This document shows positions 18,301 through 33,500 of a stretch of 64,000 bases of DNA, piece after piece (position 1 is the stretch's first letter; each line of letters begins with the position of its first letter). A model generated the notes under the pieces. The model did not search any database. It saw only the letters and a program-made list of their open reading frames with translations, and had not been told where the DNA came from. The position numbers were made by a program, and so were the translations under genes. This stretch comes from Glandiceps talaboti (Eukaryota > Hemichordata > Enteropneusta > Spengelidae), in the NCBI RefSeq assembly GCF_964340395.1, contig NC_135568.1, positions 10,438,276-10,502,275 on the forward strand. The letters are read 5' to 3'.

Positions 18301-21300
18301 ATAAGCCCCCTATGAACACATCGGAACCATACCCATTACCTCTAGGCTTATATCTTGCCCGTGGTGCGAACAGATTTCCGTAAATTTCTGTTTCATCGCC
18401 TCATGAATAAAAAAAAATCAGAATTCTTAAACCATTTAGAGAGCGATGCTTGAGGGCACCCTATCATTACGGCGTACCATACAGACCCATGCCAGGCCGG
18501 AATGGGTTGATTCTGGGATCACCTGTTGCTATTAGCAATACAAAGAAATGACATTTCTCACCTGTTAAGTGATAATTCGTTTTCACTGTGCCCATGGCCC
18601 AAGTACACGTATAAGAGAAGTTTTTAATGCAGAAACATAAAATTTAGGAGGGATTTTTGATAATTTAAGATAAATATGTATCTGCGATGGGAAATTATTC
18701 AATGAAATACAAATATGAATATAAAGTAGATGGCAGTATACATCATGAAAGCCCGTTTCTTCACAGACGTAAAAAAAATGTCTTTACATATGGTTGGCCG
18801 TGATGAGGCGCCCTCATACATCGATCTCTTATCGCGTTGTGACAAGTCTGATCAAGAATTCTGATTTTTTTTATTCATGAGGCGATGAAACAGAAAATTA
18901 CGGGAATCAGTTATCACCACAGGTAAGATAGAAGCCTAGAGGTAATGGGTATAGTTCCGATGTGTTCATAGGGGGCTTATAAGCACTGTAATCGTCTCTG
19001 GAAGTTTTCAAGACTTTCTTTTGTTCTAACATACGCCGAAAGTTACCGAGAAAACCGTGATTTGCTCTTCGGGAACTGTCGGCCTTTGCTTTACACAGCG
19101 ACGCCAAACAAAGAAGCAAAGACCGATGGTTCCCGAAGAGCAAATCACGGTTTTCTCGGTAACTTTCGGCGTATGTTTGAACAATAGAAACCTTTGCAAA
19201 CTACCAGAGACGATTGCAGAGCTTATAAGCCCCCTATGAACACATCGGAACCATACCCATTACCTCTAGGCTTATATCTTGCCCGTGGTGCGAACAGATT
19301 CCCGTAATTTTCTGTTTCATCGCCTCATGAATAAAAAAAAATCAGAATTCTTAAACCATTTAGAGAGCGATGCTTGAGGGCACCCTATCATTACGGCGTA
19401 CCATACAGACCCAGGCCGGAATGGGTTGATTCTGGGATCACCTGTTGCTATTAGCAATACAAAGAAATGACATTTCTCACCTGTTAAGTCATAATTCGTT
19501 TTCACTGTGCCCATGGCCCAAGGATACGTATAAGAGAAGTTTTTAATGCACAAACATAAAATTTAGGAGGGATTTTTGATTATTTAAGATAAATATGTAT
19601 CTGCGATGGGAAATTATTCAATGAAATACAAATATGAATATAAAGTAGATGGCAGTATACATCATGAAAGCCCGTTTCTTCACAGACGTAAAAAAAATTG
19701 TCTTTACATATGGTTGGCCGTGATGAGGCGCCCTCATACATCGATCTCTTATCGCGTTGTGACAAGTCTGGTCAAGAATTCTGATTTTTTTTTATTCATG
19801 AGGCGATGAAACAGAAAATTACGGGAATCAGTTATCACCACAGGTAAGATAGAAGCCTAGAGGTAATGGGTATAGTTCCGATGTGTTCATAGGGGGCTTA
19901 TAAGCACTGTAATCGTCTCTGGAAGTTTGCAAGACTTTCTTTTGTTCTAACATACGCCGAAAGTTACCGAGAAAACCGTGATTTGCTCTTCGGGAACTAT
20001 CGGCCTTTGCTTTACACAGCGACGCCAAACAAAGAAGCAAAGACCGATGGTTCCCGAAGAGCAAATCACGGTTTTCTCGGTCACTTTCGGCGTATGTTTG
20101 AACAATAGAAACCTTTACAAACTACCAGAGACGATTGCAGAGCTTATAAGCCCCCTATGAACACATCGGAACCATACCCATTACCTCTAGGCTTATATCT
20201 TGCCCGTGGTGCGAACAGATTCCCGTAATTTTCTGTTTCATCGCCTCATGAATAAAAAAAAAATCAGAATTCTTAAACCATTTAGAGAGCGATGCTTGAG
20301 GGCACCCTATCATTACGGCGTACCATACAGACCCAGGCCGGAATGGGTTGATTCTGGGATCACCTGTTGCTTTTAGCAATACAAAGAAATGACATTTCTC
20401 ACCTGTTAAGTCATAATTCGTTTTCACTGTGCCCATGGCCCAAGTATACGTATAAGAGAAGTTTTTAATGCACAAACATAAAATTTAGGAGGGATTTTTG
20501 ATTATTTAAGATAAATATGTATCTGCGATGGGAAATTATTCAATGAAATACAAATATGAATATAAAGTAGATGGCAGTATACATCATGAAAGCCCGTTTC
20601 TTCACAGACGTAAAAAAAATTGTCTTTACATATGGTTGGCCGTGATGAGGCGCCCTCATACATCGATCTCTTATCGCGTTGTGACAAGTCTGATCAAGAA
20701 TTCTGATTTTTTTTATTCATGAGGCGATGAAACAGAAAATTACGGGAATCAGTTATCACCACAGGTAAGATAGAAGCCTAGAGGTAATGGGTATAGTTCC
20801 GATGTGTTCATAGGGGGCTTATAAGCACTGTAATCGTCTCTGGAAGTTTGCAAGACTTTCTTTTGTTCTAACATACGCCGAAAGTTACCGAGAAAACCGT
20901 GATTTGCTCTTCGGGAACTATCGGCCTTTGCTTTTCACAGCGACGCCAAACAAAGAAGCAAAGACCGATGGTTCCCGAAGAGCAAATCACGGTTTTCTCG
21001 GTAACTTTCGGCGTATGTTTGAACAATAGAAACCTTTGCAAACTACCAGAGACGATTGCAGAGCTTATAAGCCCCCTATGAACACATCGGAACCATACCC
21101 ATTACCTCTAGGCTTATATCTTGCCCGTGGTGCGAACAGATTTCCGTAAATTTCTGTTTCATCGCCTCATGAATAAAAAAAAATCAGAATTCTTAAACCA
21201 TTTAGAGAGCGATGCTTGAGGGCACCCTATCATTACGGCGTACCATACAGACCCATGCCAGGCCGGAATGGGTTGATTCTGGGATCACCTGTTGCTATTA

Positions 21301-24300
21301 GCAATACAAAGAAATGACATTTCTCACCTGTTAAGTGATAATTCGTTTTCACTGTGCCCATGGCCCAAGTACACGTATAAGAGAAGTTTTTAATGCAGAA
21401 ACATAAAATTTAGGAGGGATTTTTGATAATTTAAGATAAATATGTATCTGCGATGGGAAATTATTCAATGAAATACAAATATGAATATAAAGTAGATGGC
21501 AGTATACATCATGAAAGCCCGTTTCTTCACAGACGTAAAAAAAATGTCTTTACATATGGTTGGCCGTGATGAGGCGCCCTCATACATCGATCTCTTATCG
21601 CGTTGTGACAAGTCTGATCAAGAATTCTGATTTTTTTTATTCATGAGGCGATGAAACAGAAAATTACGGGAATCAGTTATCACCACAGGTAAGATAGAAG
21701 CCTAGAGGTAATGGGTATAGTTCCGATGTGTTCATAGGGGGCTTATAAGCACTGTAATCGTCTCTGGAAGTTTTCAAGACTTTCTTTTGTTCTAACATAC
21801 GCCGAAAGTTACCGAGAAAACCGTGATTTGCTCTTCGGGAACTGTCGGCCTTTGCTTTACACAGCGACGCCAAACAAAGAAGCAAAGACCGATGGTTCCC
21901 GAAGAGCAAATCACGGTTTTCTCGGTAACTTTCGGCGTATGTTTGAACAATAGAAACCTTTGCAAACTACCAGAGACGATTGCAGAGCTTATAAGCCCCC
22001 TATGAACACATCGGAACCATACCCATTACCTCTAGGCTTATATCTTGCCCGTGGTGCGAACATATTCCCGTAATTTTCTGTTTCATCGCCTCATGAATAA
22101 AAAAAAATCAGAATTCTTAAACCATTTAGAGAGCGATGCTTGAGGGCACCCTATCATTACGGCGTACCATACAGACCCAGGCCGGAATGGGTTGATTCTG
22201 GGATCACCTGTTGCTATTAGCAATACAAAGAAATGACATTTCTCACCTGTTAAGTCATAATTCGTTTTCACTGTGCCCATGGCCCAAGGATACGTATAAG
22301 AGAAGTTTTTAATGCACAAACATAAAATTTAGGAGGGATTTTTGATTATTTAAGATAAATATGTATCTGCGATGGGAAATTATTCAATGAAATACAAATA
22401 TGAATATAAAGTAGATGGCAGTATACATCATGAAAGCCCGTTTCTTCACAGACGTAAAAAAAATTGTCTTTACATATGGTTGGCCGTGATGAGGCGCCCT
22501 CATACATCGATCTCTTATCGCGTTGTGACAAGTCTGGTCAAGAATTCTGATTTTTTTTATTCATGAGGCGATGAAACAGAAAATTACGGGAATCAGTTAT
22601 CACCACAGGTAAGATAGAAGCCTAGAGGTAATGGGTATAGTTCCGATGTGTTCATAGGGGGCTTATAAGCACTGTAATCGTCTCTGGAAGTTTGCAAGAC
22701 TTTCTTTTGTTCTAACTTACGCCGAAAGTTACCGAGAAAACCGTGATTTGCTCTTCGGGAACTATCGGCCTTTGCTTTACACAGCGACGCCAAACAAAGA
22801 AGCAAAGACCGATGGTTCCCGAAGAGCAAATCACGGTTTTCTCGGTAACTTTCGGCGTATGTTTGAACAATAGAAACCTTTGCAAACTACCAGAGACGAT
22901 TGCAGAGCTTATAAGCCCCCTATGAACACATCGGAACCATACCCATTACCTCTTGGCTTATATCTTGCCCGTGGTGTGAACAGATTACGGTAATTTTCTG
23001 TTTCATCGCCTCATGAATAAAAAAAAATCAGAATTCTTAAACCATTTAGAGAGCGATGCTTGAGGGCACCCTATCATTACGGCGTACCATACAGACCCAC
23101 TGCAGGCCGGAATGGGTTGATTCTGGGATCACCTGTTGCTATTAGCAATACAAAGAAATGACATTTTTCACCGGTTAAGTGATAATTCGTTTTCACTGTG
23201 CCCATGGCCCAAGTATACGTATAAGAGAAGTTTTTAATGCACAAACATAAAATTTAGGAGGGATTTTATATAATTTAAGATAAATATGTATCTGCGATGG
23301 GAAATTATTCAATGAAATACAAATATGAATATAAAGTAGATGGCAGTATACATCATGAAAGCACGTTTCTTCACAGACGTAAAAAAATGTCTTTACATAT
23401 GGTTGGCCGTGATGAGGCGCCCTCATACATCGATCTCTTATCGCGTTGTGACAAGTCTGATCAAGAATTCTGATTTTTTTTTATTCATGAGGCGATGAAA
23501 CAGAAAATTACGGGAATCAGTTATCACCACAGGTAAGATAGAAGCCTAGAGGTAATGGGTATAGTTCCGATGTGTTCATAGGGGGCTTATAAGCACTGTA
23601 ATCGTCTCTGGAAGTTTGCAAGACTTTCTTTTGTTCTAACATACGCCGAAAGTTACCGAGAAAACCGTGATTTGCTCTTCGGGAACTGTCGGCCTTTGCT
23701 TTACACAGAGACGCCAAACAAAGAAGCAAAGACCGATGGTTCCCGAAGAGCAAATCACGGTTTTCTCGGTAACTTTCGGCGTATGTTTGAACAATAGAAA
23801 CCTTTACAAACTACCAGAGACGATTGCAGAGCTTATGAGCCCCCTATGAACACATCGGAACCATACCCATTACCTCTTGGCTTATATCTTGCCCGTGGTG
23901 CGAACAGATTCCCGTAATTTTCTGTTTCATCGCCTCATGAATAAAAAAAAAATCAGAATTCTTAAACCATTTAGAGAGCGATGCTTGAGGGCACCCTATC
24001 ATTACGGCGTACCATACAGAGCCACTGGCAGGCCGGAATGGGTTGATTCTGGGATCACCTGTTGCTATTAGCAATACAAAGAAATGACATTTCTCACCTG
24101 TTAAGTGATAATTCGTTTTCACTGTGCCCATGGCCCAAGTATACGTATAAGAGAAGTTTTTCATGCACAAACATAAAATTTAGGAGGGATTTTTGATAAT
24201 TTAAGATAAATTTGTATCTGCGATGAGAAATTATTCAATGAAATACAAATATGAATATAAAGTAGATGGCAGTATACATCATGAAAGCATGTTTCTTCAC

Positions 24301-26437
24301 AGACGTAAAAAAATGTCTTTACATATGGTTGGCCGTGATGAGGCGCCCTCATACATCGATCTCTTATCGCGTTGTGACAAGTCTGATCAAGAATTCTGAT
24401 TTTTTTTATTCATGAGGCGATGAAACAGAAAATTACGGGAATCAGTTATCACCACAGGTAAGATAGAAGCCTAGAGGTAATGGGTATAGTTCCGATGTGT
24501 TCATAGGGGGCTTATAAGCACTGTAATCGTCTCTGGAAGTTTGCAAGACTTTCTTTTGTTCTAACATACGCCGAAAGTTACCGAGAAAACCGTGATTTGC
24601 TCTTCGGGAACTATCGGCCTTTGCTTTACACAGCGACGCCAAACAAAGAAGCAAAGACCGATGGTTCCCGAAGAGCAAATCACGGTTTTCTCGGTCACTT
24701 TCGGCGTATGTTTGAACAATAGAAACCTTTACAAACTACCAGAGACGATTGCAGAGCTTATAAGCCCCCTATGAACACATCGGAACCATACCCATTACCT
24801 CTAGGCTTATATCTTGCCCGTGGTGCGAACAGATTCCCGTAATTTTCTGTTTCATCGCCTCATGAATAAAAAAAAATCAGAATTCTTAAACCATTTAGAG
24901 AGCGATGCTTGAGGGCACCCTATCATTACGGCGTACCATACAGACCCAGGCCGGAATGGGTTGATTCTGGGATCACCTGTTGCTTTTAGCAATACAAAGA
25001 AATGACATTTCTCACCTGTTAAGTCATAATTCGTTTTCACTGTGCCCATGGCCCAAGTATACGTATAAGAGAAGTTTTTAATGCACAAACATAAAATTTA
25101 GGAGGGATTTTTGATTATTTAAGATAAATATGTATCTGCGATGGGAAATTATTCAATGAAATACAAATATGAATATAAAGTAGATGGCAGTATACATCAT
25201 GAAAGCCCGTTTCTTCACAGACATAAAAAAAAATTGTCTTTACATATGGTTGGCCGTGATGAGGCGCCCTCATACATCGATCTCTTATCGCGTTGTGACA
25301 AGTCTGATCAAGAATTCTGATTTTTTTTATTCATGAGGCGATGAAACAGAAAATTACGGGAATCAGTTATCACCACAGGTAAGATAGAAGCCTAGAGGTA
25401 ATGGGTATAGTTCCGATGTGTTCATAGGGGGCTTATAAGCACTGTAATCGTCTCTGGAAGTTTGCAAGACTTTCTTTTGTTCTAACATACGCCGAAAGTT
25501 ACCGAGAAAACCGTGATTTGCTCTTCGGGAACTATCGGCCTTTGCTTTTCACAGCGACGCCAAACAAAGAAGCAAAGACCGATGGTTCCCGAAGAGCAAA
25601 TCACGGTTTTCTCGGTAACTTTCGGCGTATGTTTGAACAATAGAAACCTTTGCAAACTACCAGAGACGATTGCAGAGCTTATAAGCCCCCTATGAACACA
25701 TCGGAACCATACCCATTACCTCTAGGCTTATATCTTGCCCGTGGTGCGAACAGATTTCCGTAAATTTCTGTTTCATCGCCTCATGAATAAAAAAAAATCA
25801 GAATTCTTAAACCATTTAGAGAGCGATGCTTGAGGGCACCCTATCATTACGGCGTACCATACAGACCCATGCCAGGCCGGAATGGGTTGATTCTGGGATC
25901 ACCTGTTGCTATTAGCAATACAAAGAAATGACATTTCTCACCTGTTAAGTGATAATTCGTTTTCACTGTGCCCATGGCCCAAGTACACGTATAAGAGAAG
26001 TTTTTAATGCAGAAACATAAAATTTAGGAGGGATTTTTGATAATTTAAGATAAATATGTATCTGCGATGGGAAATTATTCAATGAAATACAAATATGAAT
26101 ATAAAGTAGATGGCAGTATACATCATGAAAGCCCGTTTCTTCACAGACGTAAAAAAAATGTCTTTACATATGGTTGGCCGTGATGAGGCGCCCTCATACA
26201 TCGATCTCTTATCGCGTTGTGACAAGTCTGATCAAGAATTCTGATTTTTTTTATTCATGAGGCGATGAAACAGAAAATTACGGGAATCAGTTATCACCAC
26301 AGGTAAGATAGAAGCCTAGAGGTAATGGGTATAGTTCCGATGTGTTCATAGGGGGCTTATAAGCACTGTAATCGTCTCTGGAAGTTTGCAAGACTTTCTT
26401 TTGTTCTAACATACGCCGAAAGTTACCGAGAAAACCG
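15365..26437. repeat. Satellite sub-region with a four-monomer block duplicated at an offset of ~7,378 bp
   Basis: Monomers at about 15.4-19.0 kb and 22.7-26.4 kb share private variants: the ACTGCAGGCCGG insertion (15721 and 23099), CACAGAGACGCC (16327 and 23705), GAGCCACTGGCAGG (16640 and 24018), and GATGAGAAATT in the linker (16847 and 24226). The blocks are ~98-99% alike by eye, far closer to each other than to neighbouring monomers. Confidence 0.85.
17213..22743. repeat. Three-monomer higher-order repeat (~2,766 bp), two tandem copies
   Basis: Shared private variants at a ~2,766-bp offset include TCGGTCACTTTCGG near 17315 and 20080, TTTCCGTAAATTTCTG at 18374 and 21141, the ATGCCAGGCCGG insertion near 18488 and 21253, and AAGGATACG near 19520 and 22287. 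Single-base differences are few. Confidence 0.85.
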
Positions 26438-26879
26438 TGATTTGCTCTTCGGGAACTGTCGGCCTTTGCTTTACACAGCGACGCCAAACAAAGAAGCAAA
26501 GACCGATGGTTCCCGAAGAGCAAATCACGGTTTTCTCGGTAACTTTCGGCGTATGTTTGAACAATAGAAACCTTTGCAAACTACCAGAGACGATTGCAGA
26601 GCTTATAAGCCCCCTATGAACACATCGGAACCATACCCATTACCTCTAGGCTTATATCTTGCCCGTGGTGCGAACAGATTCCCGTAATTTTCTGTTTCAT
26701 CGCCTCATGAATAAAAAATTCAGAATTCTTAAACCATTTAGTGAGCGATGCTTGAGGGCACCCTATCATTACGGCGTACCATACAGACCCAGGCCGGAAT
26801 GGGTTGATTCTGGGATCACCTGTTGCTATTAGCAATACAAAGAAATGACATTTCTCACCTGTTAAGTGATAATTCGTTT

Positions 26880-29800
26880 TCACTGTGCCCATGGCCCAAG
26901 TATACGTATAAGAGAAGTTTTCAATGCAGAAACATAAAATTTAGGAGGGATTTTTGATAATTTAAGATAAATATATATCTGCGATGGGAAATTATTCAAT
27001 GAAATACAAATATGAATATAAAGTAGATGGCAGTATACATCATGAAAGCCCGTTTCTTCACAGACGTAAAGAAAATTGTCTTTACATATGGTTGGCCGTG
27101 ATGAGGCGCCCTCATACATCGATCTCTTATCGCGTTGTGACAAGTCTGATCAAGAATTCTGATTTTTTTTATTCATGAGGCGATGAAACAGAAAATTACG
27201 GGAATCAGTTATCACCGCAGGTAAGATAGAAGCCTAGAGGTAATGGGTATAGTTCCGATGTGTTCATAGGGGGCTTATAAGCACTGTAATCGTCTCTGGA
27301 AGTTTGCAAGACTTTCTTTTGTTCTAACATACGCCGAAAGTTACCGAGAAAACCGTGATTTGCTCTTCGGGAACTATCGGCCTTTGCTTTACACAGCGAC
27401 GCCAAACAAAGAAGCAAAGACCGATGGTTCCCGAAGAGCAAATCACGGTTTTCTCGGTAACTTTCGGCGTATATTTGAACAATAGAAACCTTTGCAAACT
27501 ACCAGAGACGATTGCAGAGCTTATAAGCCCCCTATGAACACATCGGAACCATACCCATTACCTCTAGGCTTATATCTTGCCCGTGGTGCGAACAGATTCC
27601 CGTAATTTTCTGTTTCATCGCCTCATGAATAAAAAAAAATCAGAATTCTTAAACCATTTCAGAGAGCGATGCTTGAGGGCACCCTATCATTACGGCGTAC
27701 CATACAGACCCAGGCCGGAATGGGTTGATTCTGGGATCACCTGTTGCTATTAGCAATACAAAGAAATGACATTTCTCACCTGTTAAGTGATAATTCGTTT
27801 TCACTGTGCCCATGGCCCAAGTATACGTATAAGAGAAGTTTTAATGCAGAAACATAAAATTTAGGAGGAATTTTTGATAATTTAAGATAAATATGTATCT
27901 GCGATGGGAAATTATTCAATGAAATACAAATATGAATATAAAGTAGATGGCAGTATACATCATGAAAGCCCATTTCTTCACTGACGTAAAAAAAATGTCT
28001 TTACATATGGTTGGCCGTGATGAGGCGCCCTCATACATCGATCTCTTATCGCGTTGTGACAAGTCTGATCAAGAATTCTGATTTTTTTTATTCATGAGGC
28101 GATGAAACAGAAAATTACGGGAATCAGTTATCACCACAGGTAAGATAGAAGCCTAGAGGTAATGGGTATAGTTCCGATGTGTTCATAGGGGGCTTATAAG
28201 CACTGTAATCGTCTCTGGAAGTTTGCAAGGCTTTCTTTTGTTCTAACATACGCCGAAAGTTACCGAGAAAACCGTGATTTGCTCTTCGGGAACTATCGGC
28301 CTTTGCTTTACACAGCGACGCCAAACAAAGAAGCAAAGACCGATGGTTCCCGAAGAGCAAATCACGGTTTTCTCGGTAACTTTCGGCGTATATTTGAACA
28401 ATAGAAACCTTTGCAAACTACCAGAGACGATTGCAGAGCTTATAAGCCCCCTATGAACACATCGGAACCATACCCATTACCTCTAGGCTTATATATTGCC
28501 CGTAGTGCGAACAGATTCCCGTAATTTTCTGTTTCATCGCCTCATGAATAAAAAAAAATCAGAATTCTTAAACCATTTAGAGAGCGATGCTTGAGGGCAC
28601 CCTATCATTACGGCGTACCATACAGACCCAGGCCGGAATGGGTTGATTCTGGGATCACCTGTTGCTATTAGCAATACAAAGAAATGACATTTCTCACCTG
28701 TTAAGTGATAATTCGTTTTCACTGTGCCCATGGCCCAAGTATACGTATAAGAGAAGTTTTCAATGCAGAAACATAAAATTTAGGAGGGATTTTTGATAAT
28801 TTAAGATAAATATATATCTGCGATGGGAAATTATTCAATGAAATACAAATATGAATATAAAGTAGATGGCAGTATACATCATGAAAGCCCGTTTCTTCAC
28901 AGACGTAAAGAAAATTGTCTTTACATATGGTTGGCCGTGATGAGGCGCCCTCATACATCGATCTCTTATCGCGTTGTGACAAGTCTGATCAAGAATTCTG
29001 ATTTTTTTTATTCATGAGGCGATGAAACAGAAAATTACGGGAATCAGTTATCACCGCAGGTAAGATAGAAGCCTAGAGGTAATGGGTATAGTTCCGATGT
29101 GTTCATAGGGGGCTTATAAGCACTGTAATCGTCTCTGGAAGTTTGCAAGACTTTCTTTTGTTCTAACATACGCCGAAAGTTACCGAGAAAACCGTGATTT
29201 GCTCTTCGGGAACTATCGGCCTTTGCTTTACACAGCGACGCCAAACAAAGAAGCAAAGACCGATGGTTCCCGAAGAGCAAATCACGGTTTTCTCGGTAAC
29301 TTTCGGCGTATATTTGAACAATAGAAACCTTTGCAAACTACCAGAGACGATTGCAGAGCTTATAAGCCTCCTATGAACACATCGGAACCATACCCATTAC
29401 CTCTAGGCTTATATCTTGCCCGTGGTGCGAACAGATTCCCGTAATTTTCTGTTTCATCGCCTCATGAATAAAAAAAAATCAGAATTCTTAAACCATTTCA
29501 GAGAGCGATGCTTGAGGGCACCCTATCATTACGGCGTACCATACAGACCCAGGCCGGAATGGGTTGATTCTGGGATCACCTGTTGCTATTAGCAATACAA
29601 AGAAATGACATTTCTCACCTGTTAAGTGATAATTCGTTTTCACTGTGCCCATGGCCCAAGTATACGTATAAGAGAAGTTTTAATGCAGAAACATAAAATT
29701 TAGGAGGAATTTTTGATAATTTAAGATAAATATGTATCTGCGATGGGAAATTATTCAATGAAATACAAATATGAATATAAAGTAGATGGCAGTATACATC

Positions 29801-30570
29801 ATGAAAGCCCATTTCTTCACTGACGTAAAAAAAATGTCTTTACATATGGTTGGCCGTGATGAGGCGCCCTCATACATCGATCTCTTATCGCGTTGTGACA
29901 AGTCTGATCAAGAATTCTGATTTTTTTTATTCATGAGGCGATGAAACAGAAAATTACGGGAATCAGTTATCACCACAGGTAAGATAGAAGCCTAGAGGTA
30001 ATGGGTATAGTTCCGATGTGTTCATAGGGGGCTTATAAGCACTGTAATCGTCTCTGGAAGTTTGCAAGGCTTTCTTTTGTTCTAACATACGCCGAAAGTT
30101 ACCGAGAAAACCGTGATTTGCTCTTCGGGAACTATCGGCCTTTGCTTTACACAGCGACGCCAAACAAAGAAGCAAAGACCGATGGTTCCCGAAGAGCAAA
30201 TCACGGTTTTCTCGGTAACTTTCGGCGTATATTTGAACAATAGAAACCTTTGCAAACTACCAGAGACGATTGCAGAGCTTATAAGCCCCCTATGAACACA
30301 TCGGAACCATACCCATTACCTCTAGGCTTATATATTGCCCGTAGTGCGAACAGATTCCCGTAATTTTCTGTTTCATCGCCTCATGAATAAAAAAAAATCA
30401 GAATTCTTAAACCATTTAGAGAGCGATGCTTGAGGGCACCCTATCATTACGGCGTACCATACAGACCCAGGCCGGAATGGGTTGATTCTGGGATCACCTG
30501 TTGCTATTAGCAATACAAAGAAATGACATTTCTCACCTGTTAAGTCATAATTCGTTTTCACTGTGCCCAT
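26880..30570. repeat. Two-monomer higher-order repeat (1,839 bp), two tandem copies
   Basis: Variants recur at exactly 1,839 bp: GTAAAGAAAATTG at 27067 and 28906, the CATTTC-AGAGAGC insertion near 27658 and 29497, CACTGACGT near 27979 and 29818, and the CGTAGTGCG variant near 28501 and 30340. The second copy overlaps the start of the 9.2-kb unit. Confidence 0.85.
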
Positions 30571-33500
30571 GGCCCAAGTATACGTATAAGAGAAGTTTTA
30601 ATGCAGAAACATAAAATTTAGGAGGAATTTTTGATAATTTTAGATAAATATGTATCTGCGATGGGAAATTATTCAATGAAATACAAATATGAATATAAAG
30701 TAGATGGCAGTATACATCATGAAAGCCCGTTTCTTCACAGACGTAAAGAAAATTGTCTTTACATATGGTTGGCCGTGATGAGGCGCCCTCATACATCGAT
30801 CTCTTATCGCGTTGCGACAAGTCTGATCAAGAATTCTGATTTTTTTTATTCATGAGGCGATGAAACAGAAAATTACGGGAATCAGTTATCACCACAGGTA
30901 AGATAGAAGCCTAGAGGTAATGGGTATAGTTCCGATGTGTTCATAGGGGGCTTATAAGCACTGTAATCGTCTCTGGAAGTTTGCAAGGCTTTCTTTTGTT
31001 CTAACATACGCCGAAAGTTACCGAGAAAACCGTGATTTGCTCTTCGGGAACTATCGGCCTTTGCTTTACACAGCGACGCCAAACAAAGAAGCAAAGACCG
31101 ATGGTTCCCGAAGAGCAAATCACGGTTTTCTCGGTAACTTTCGGCGTATATTTGAACAATAGAAACCTTTGCAAACTACCAGAGACGATTGCAGAGCTTA
31201 TAAGCCCCCTATGAACACATCGGAACCATACCCATTACCTCTAGGCTTATATATTGCCCGTAGTGCGAACAGATTCCCGTAATTTTCTGTTTCATCGCCT
31301 CATGAATAAAAAAAAATCAGAATTCTTAAACCATTTAGAGAGCGATGCTTGAGGGCACCCTATCATTACGGCGTACCATACAGACCCAGGCCGGAATGGG
31401 TTGATTCTGGGATCACCTGTTGCTATTAGCAATACAAAGAAATGACATTTCTCACCTGTTAAGTGATAATTCGTTTTCACTGTGCCCATGGCCCAAGTAT
31501 ACGTATAAGAGAAGTTTTAATGCAGAAACATAAAATTTAGGAGGAATTTTTGATAATTTTAGATAAATATGTATCTGCGATGGGAAATTATTCAATGAAA
31601 TACAAACATGAATATAAAGTAGATGGCAGTATACATCATGAAAGCCCGTTTCTTCACAGACGTAAAGAAAATTGTCTTTACATATGGTTGGCCGTGATGA
31701 GGCGCCCTCATACATCGATCTCTTATCGCGTTGCGACAAGTTTGATCAAGAATTCTGATTTTTTTTATTCATGAGGCGATGAAACAGAAAATTACGGGAA
31801 TCAGTTATCACCACAGGTAAGATAGAAGCCTAGAGGTAATGGGTATAGTTCCGATGTGTTCATAGGGGGCTTATAAGCACTGTAATCGTCTCTGGAAGTT
31901 TGCAAGACTTTCTTTTGTTCTAACATACGCCGAAAGTTACCGAGAAAACCGTGATTTGCTCTTCGGGAACTATCGGCCTTTGCTTTACACAGCGACGCCA
32001 AACAAAGAAGCAAAGACCGATGGTTCCCGAAGAGCAAATCACGGTTTTCTCGGTAACTTTCGGCGTATGTTTGAACAATAGAAACCTTTGCAAACTACCA
32101 GAGACGATTGCAGAGCTTATAAGCCCCCTATGAACACATCGGAACCATACCCATTACCTCTAGGCTTATATCTTGCCCGTGGTGCGAACAGATTCCCGTA
32201 ATTTTCTGTTTCATCGCCTCATGAATAAAAAAAAATCAGAATTTTTAAACCATTTAGAGAGCGATGCTTGAGGGCACCCTATCACGGCGTACCATACAGA
32301 CCCAGGCCGGAATGGGTTGATTCTGGGATCACCTGTTGCTATTAGCAATACAAAGAAATGACATTTCTCACCTGTTAAGTGATAATTCGTTTTCACTGTG
32401 CCCATGGCCCAAGTATACGTATAAGAGAAGTTTTAATGCAGAAACATAAAATTTAGGAGGAATTTTTGATAATTTAAGATAAATATGTATCTGCGATGGG
32501 AAATTATTCAATGAAATACAAATATGAATATAAAGTAGATGGCAGTATACATCATGAAAGCCCGTTTCTTCACAGACGTAAAGAAAATTGTCTTTACATA
32601 TGGTTGGCCGTGATGAGGCGCCCTCATACATCGATCTCTTATCGCGTTGCGACAAGTCTGATCAAGAATTCTGATTTTTTTTATTCATGAGGCGATGAAA
32701 CAGAAAATTACGGGAATCAGTTATCACCACAGGTAAGATAGAAGCCTAGAGGTAATGGGTATAGTTCCGATGTGTTCATAGGGGGCTTATAAGCACTGTA
32801 ATCGTCTCTGGAAGTTTGCAAGACTTTCTTTTGTTCTAACATACGCCGAAAGTTACCGAGAAAACCGTGATTTGCTCTTCGGGAACTATCGGCCTTTGCT
32901 TTACACAGCGACGCCAAACAAAGAAGCAAAGACCGATGGTTCCCGAAGAGCAAATCACGGTTTTCTCGGTAACTTTCGGCGTATGTTTGAACAATAGAAA
33001 CCTTTGCAAACTACCAGAGACGATTGCAGAGCTTATAAGCCCCCTATGAACACATCGGAACCATACCCATTACCTCTAGGCTTATATCTTGCCCGTGGTG
33101 CGAACAGATTCCCGTAATTTTCTGTTTCATCGCCTCATGAATAAAAAAAAATCAGAATTCTTAAACCATTTAGAGAGCGATGCTTGAGGGCACCCTATCA
33201 TTACGGCTTACCATACAGACCCAGGCCGGAATGGGTTGATTCTGGGATCACCTGTTGCTATTAGCAATACAAAGAAATGACATTTCTCACCTGTTAAGTG
33301 ATAATTCGTTTTCACTGTGCCCATGGCCCAAGTATACGTATAAGAGAAGTTTTAATGCAGAAACATAAAATTTAGGAGGGATTTTTGATAATTTAAGATA
33401 AATATGTATCTGCGATGGGAAATTATTCAATGAAATACAAATATGAATATAAAGTAGATGGCAGTATACATCATGAAAGCCCGTTTCTTCACAGACGTAA

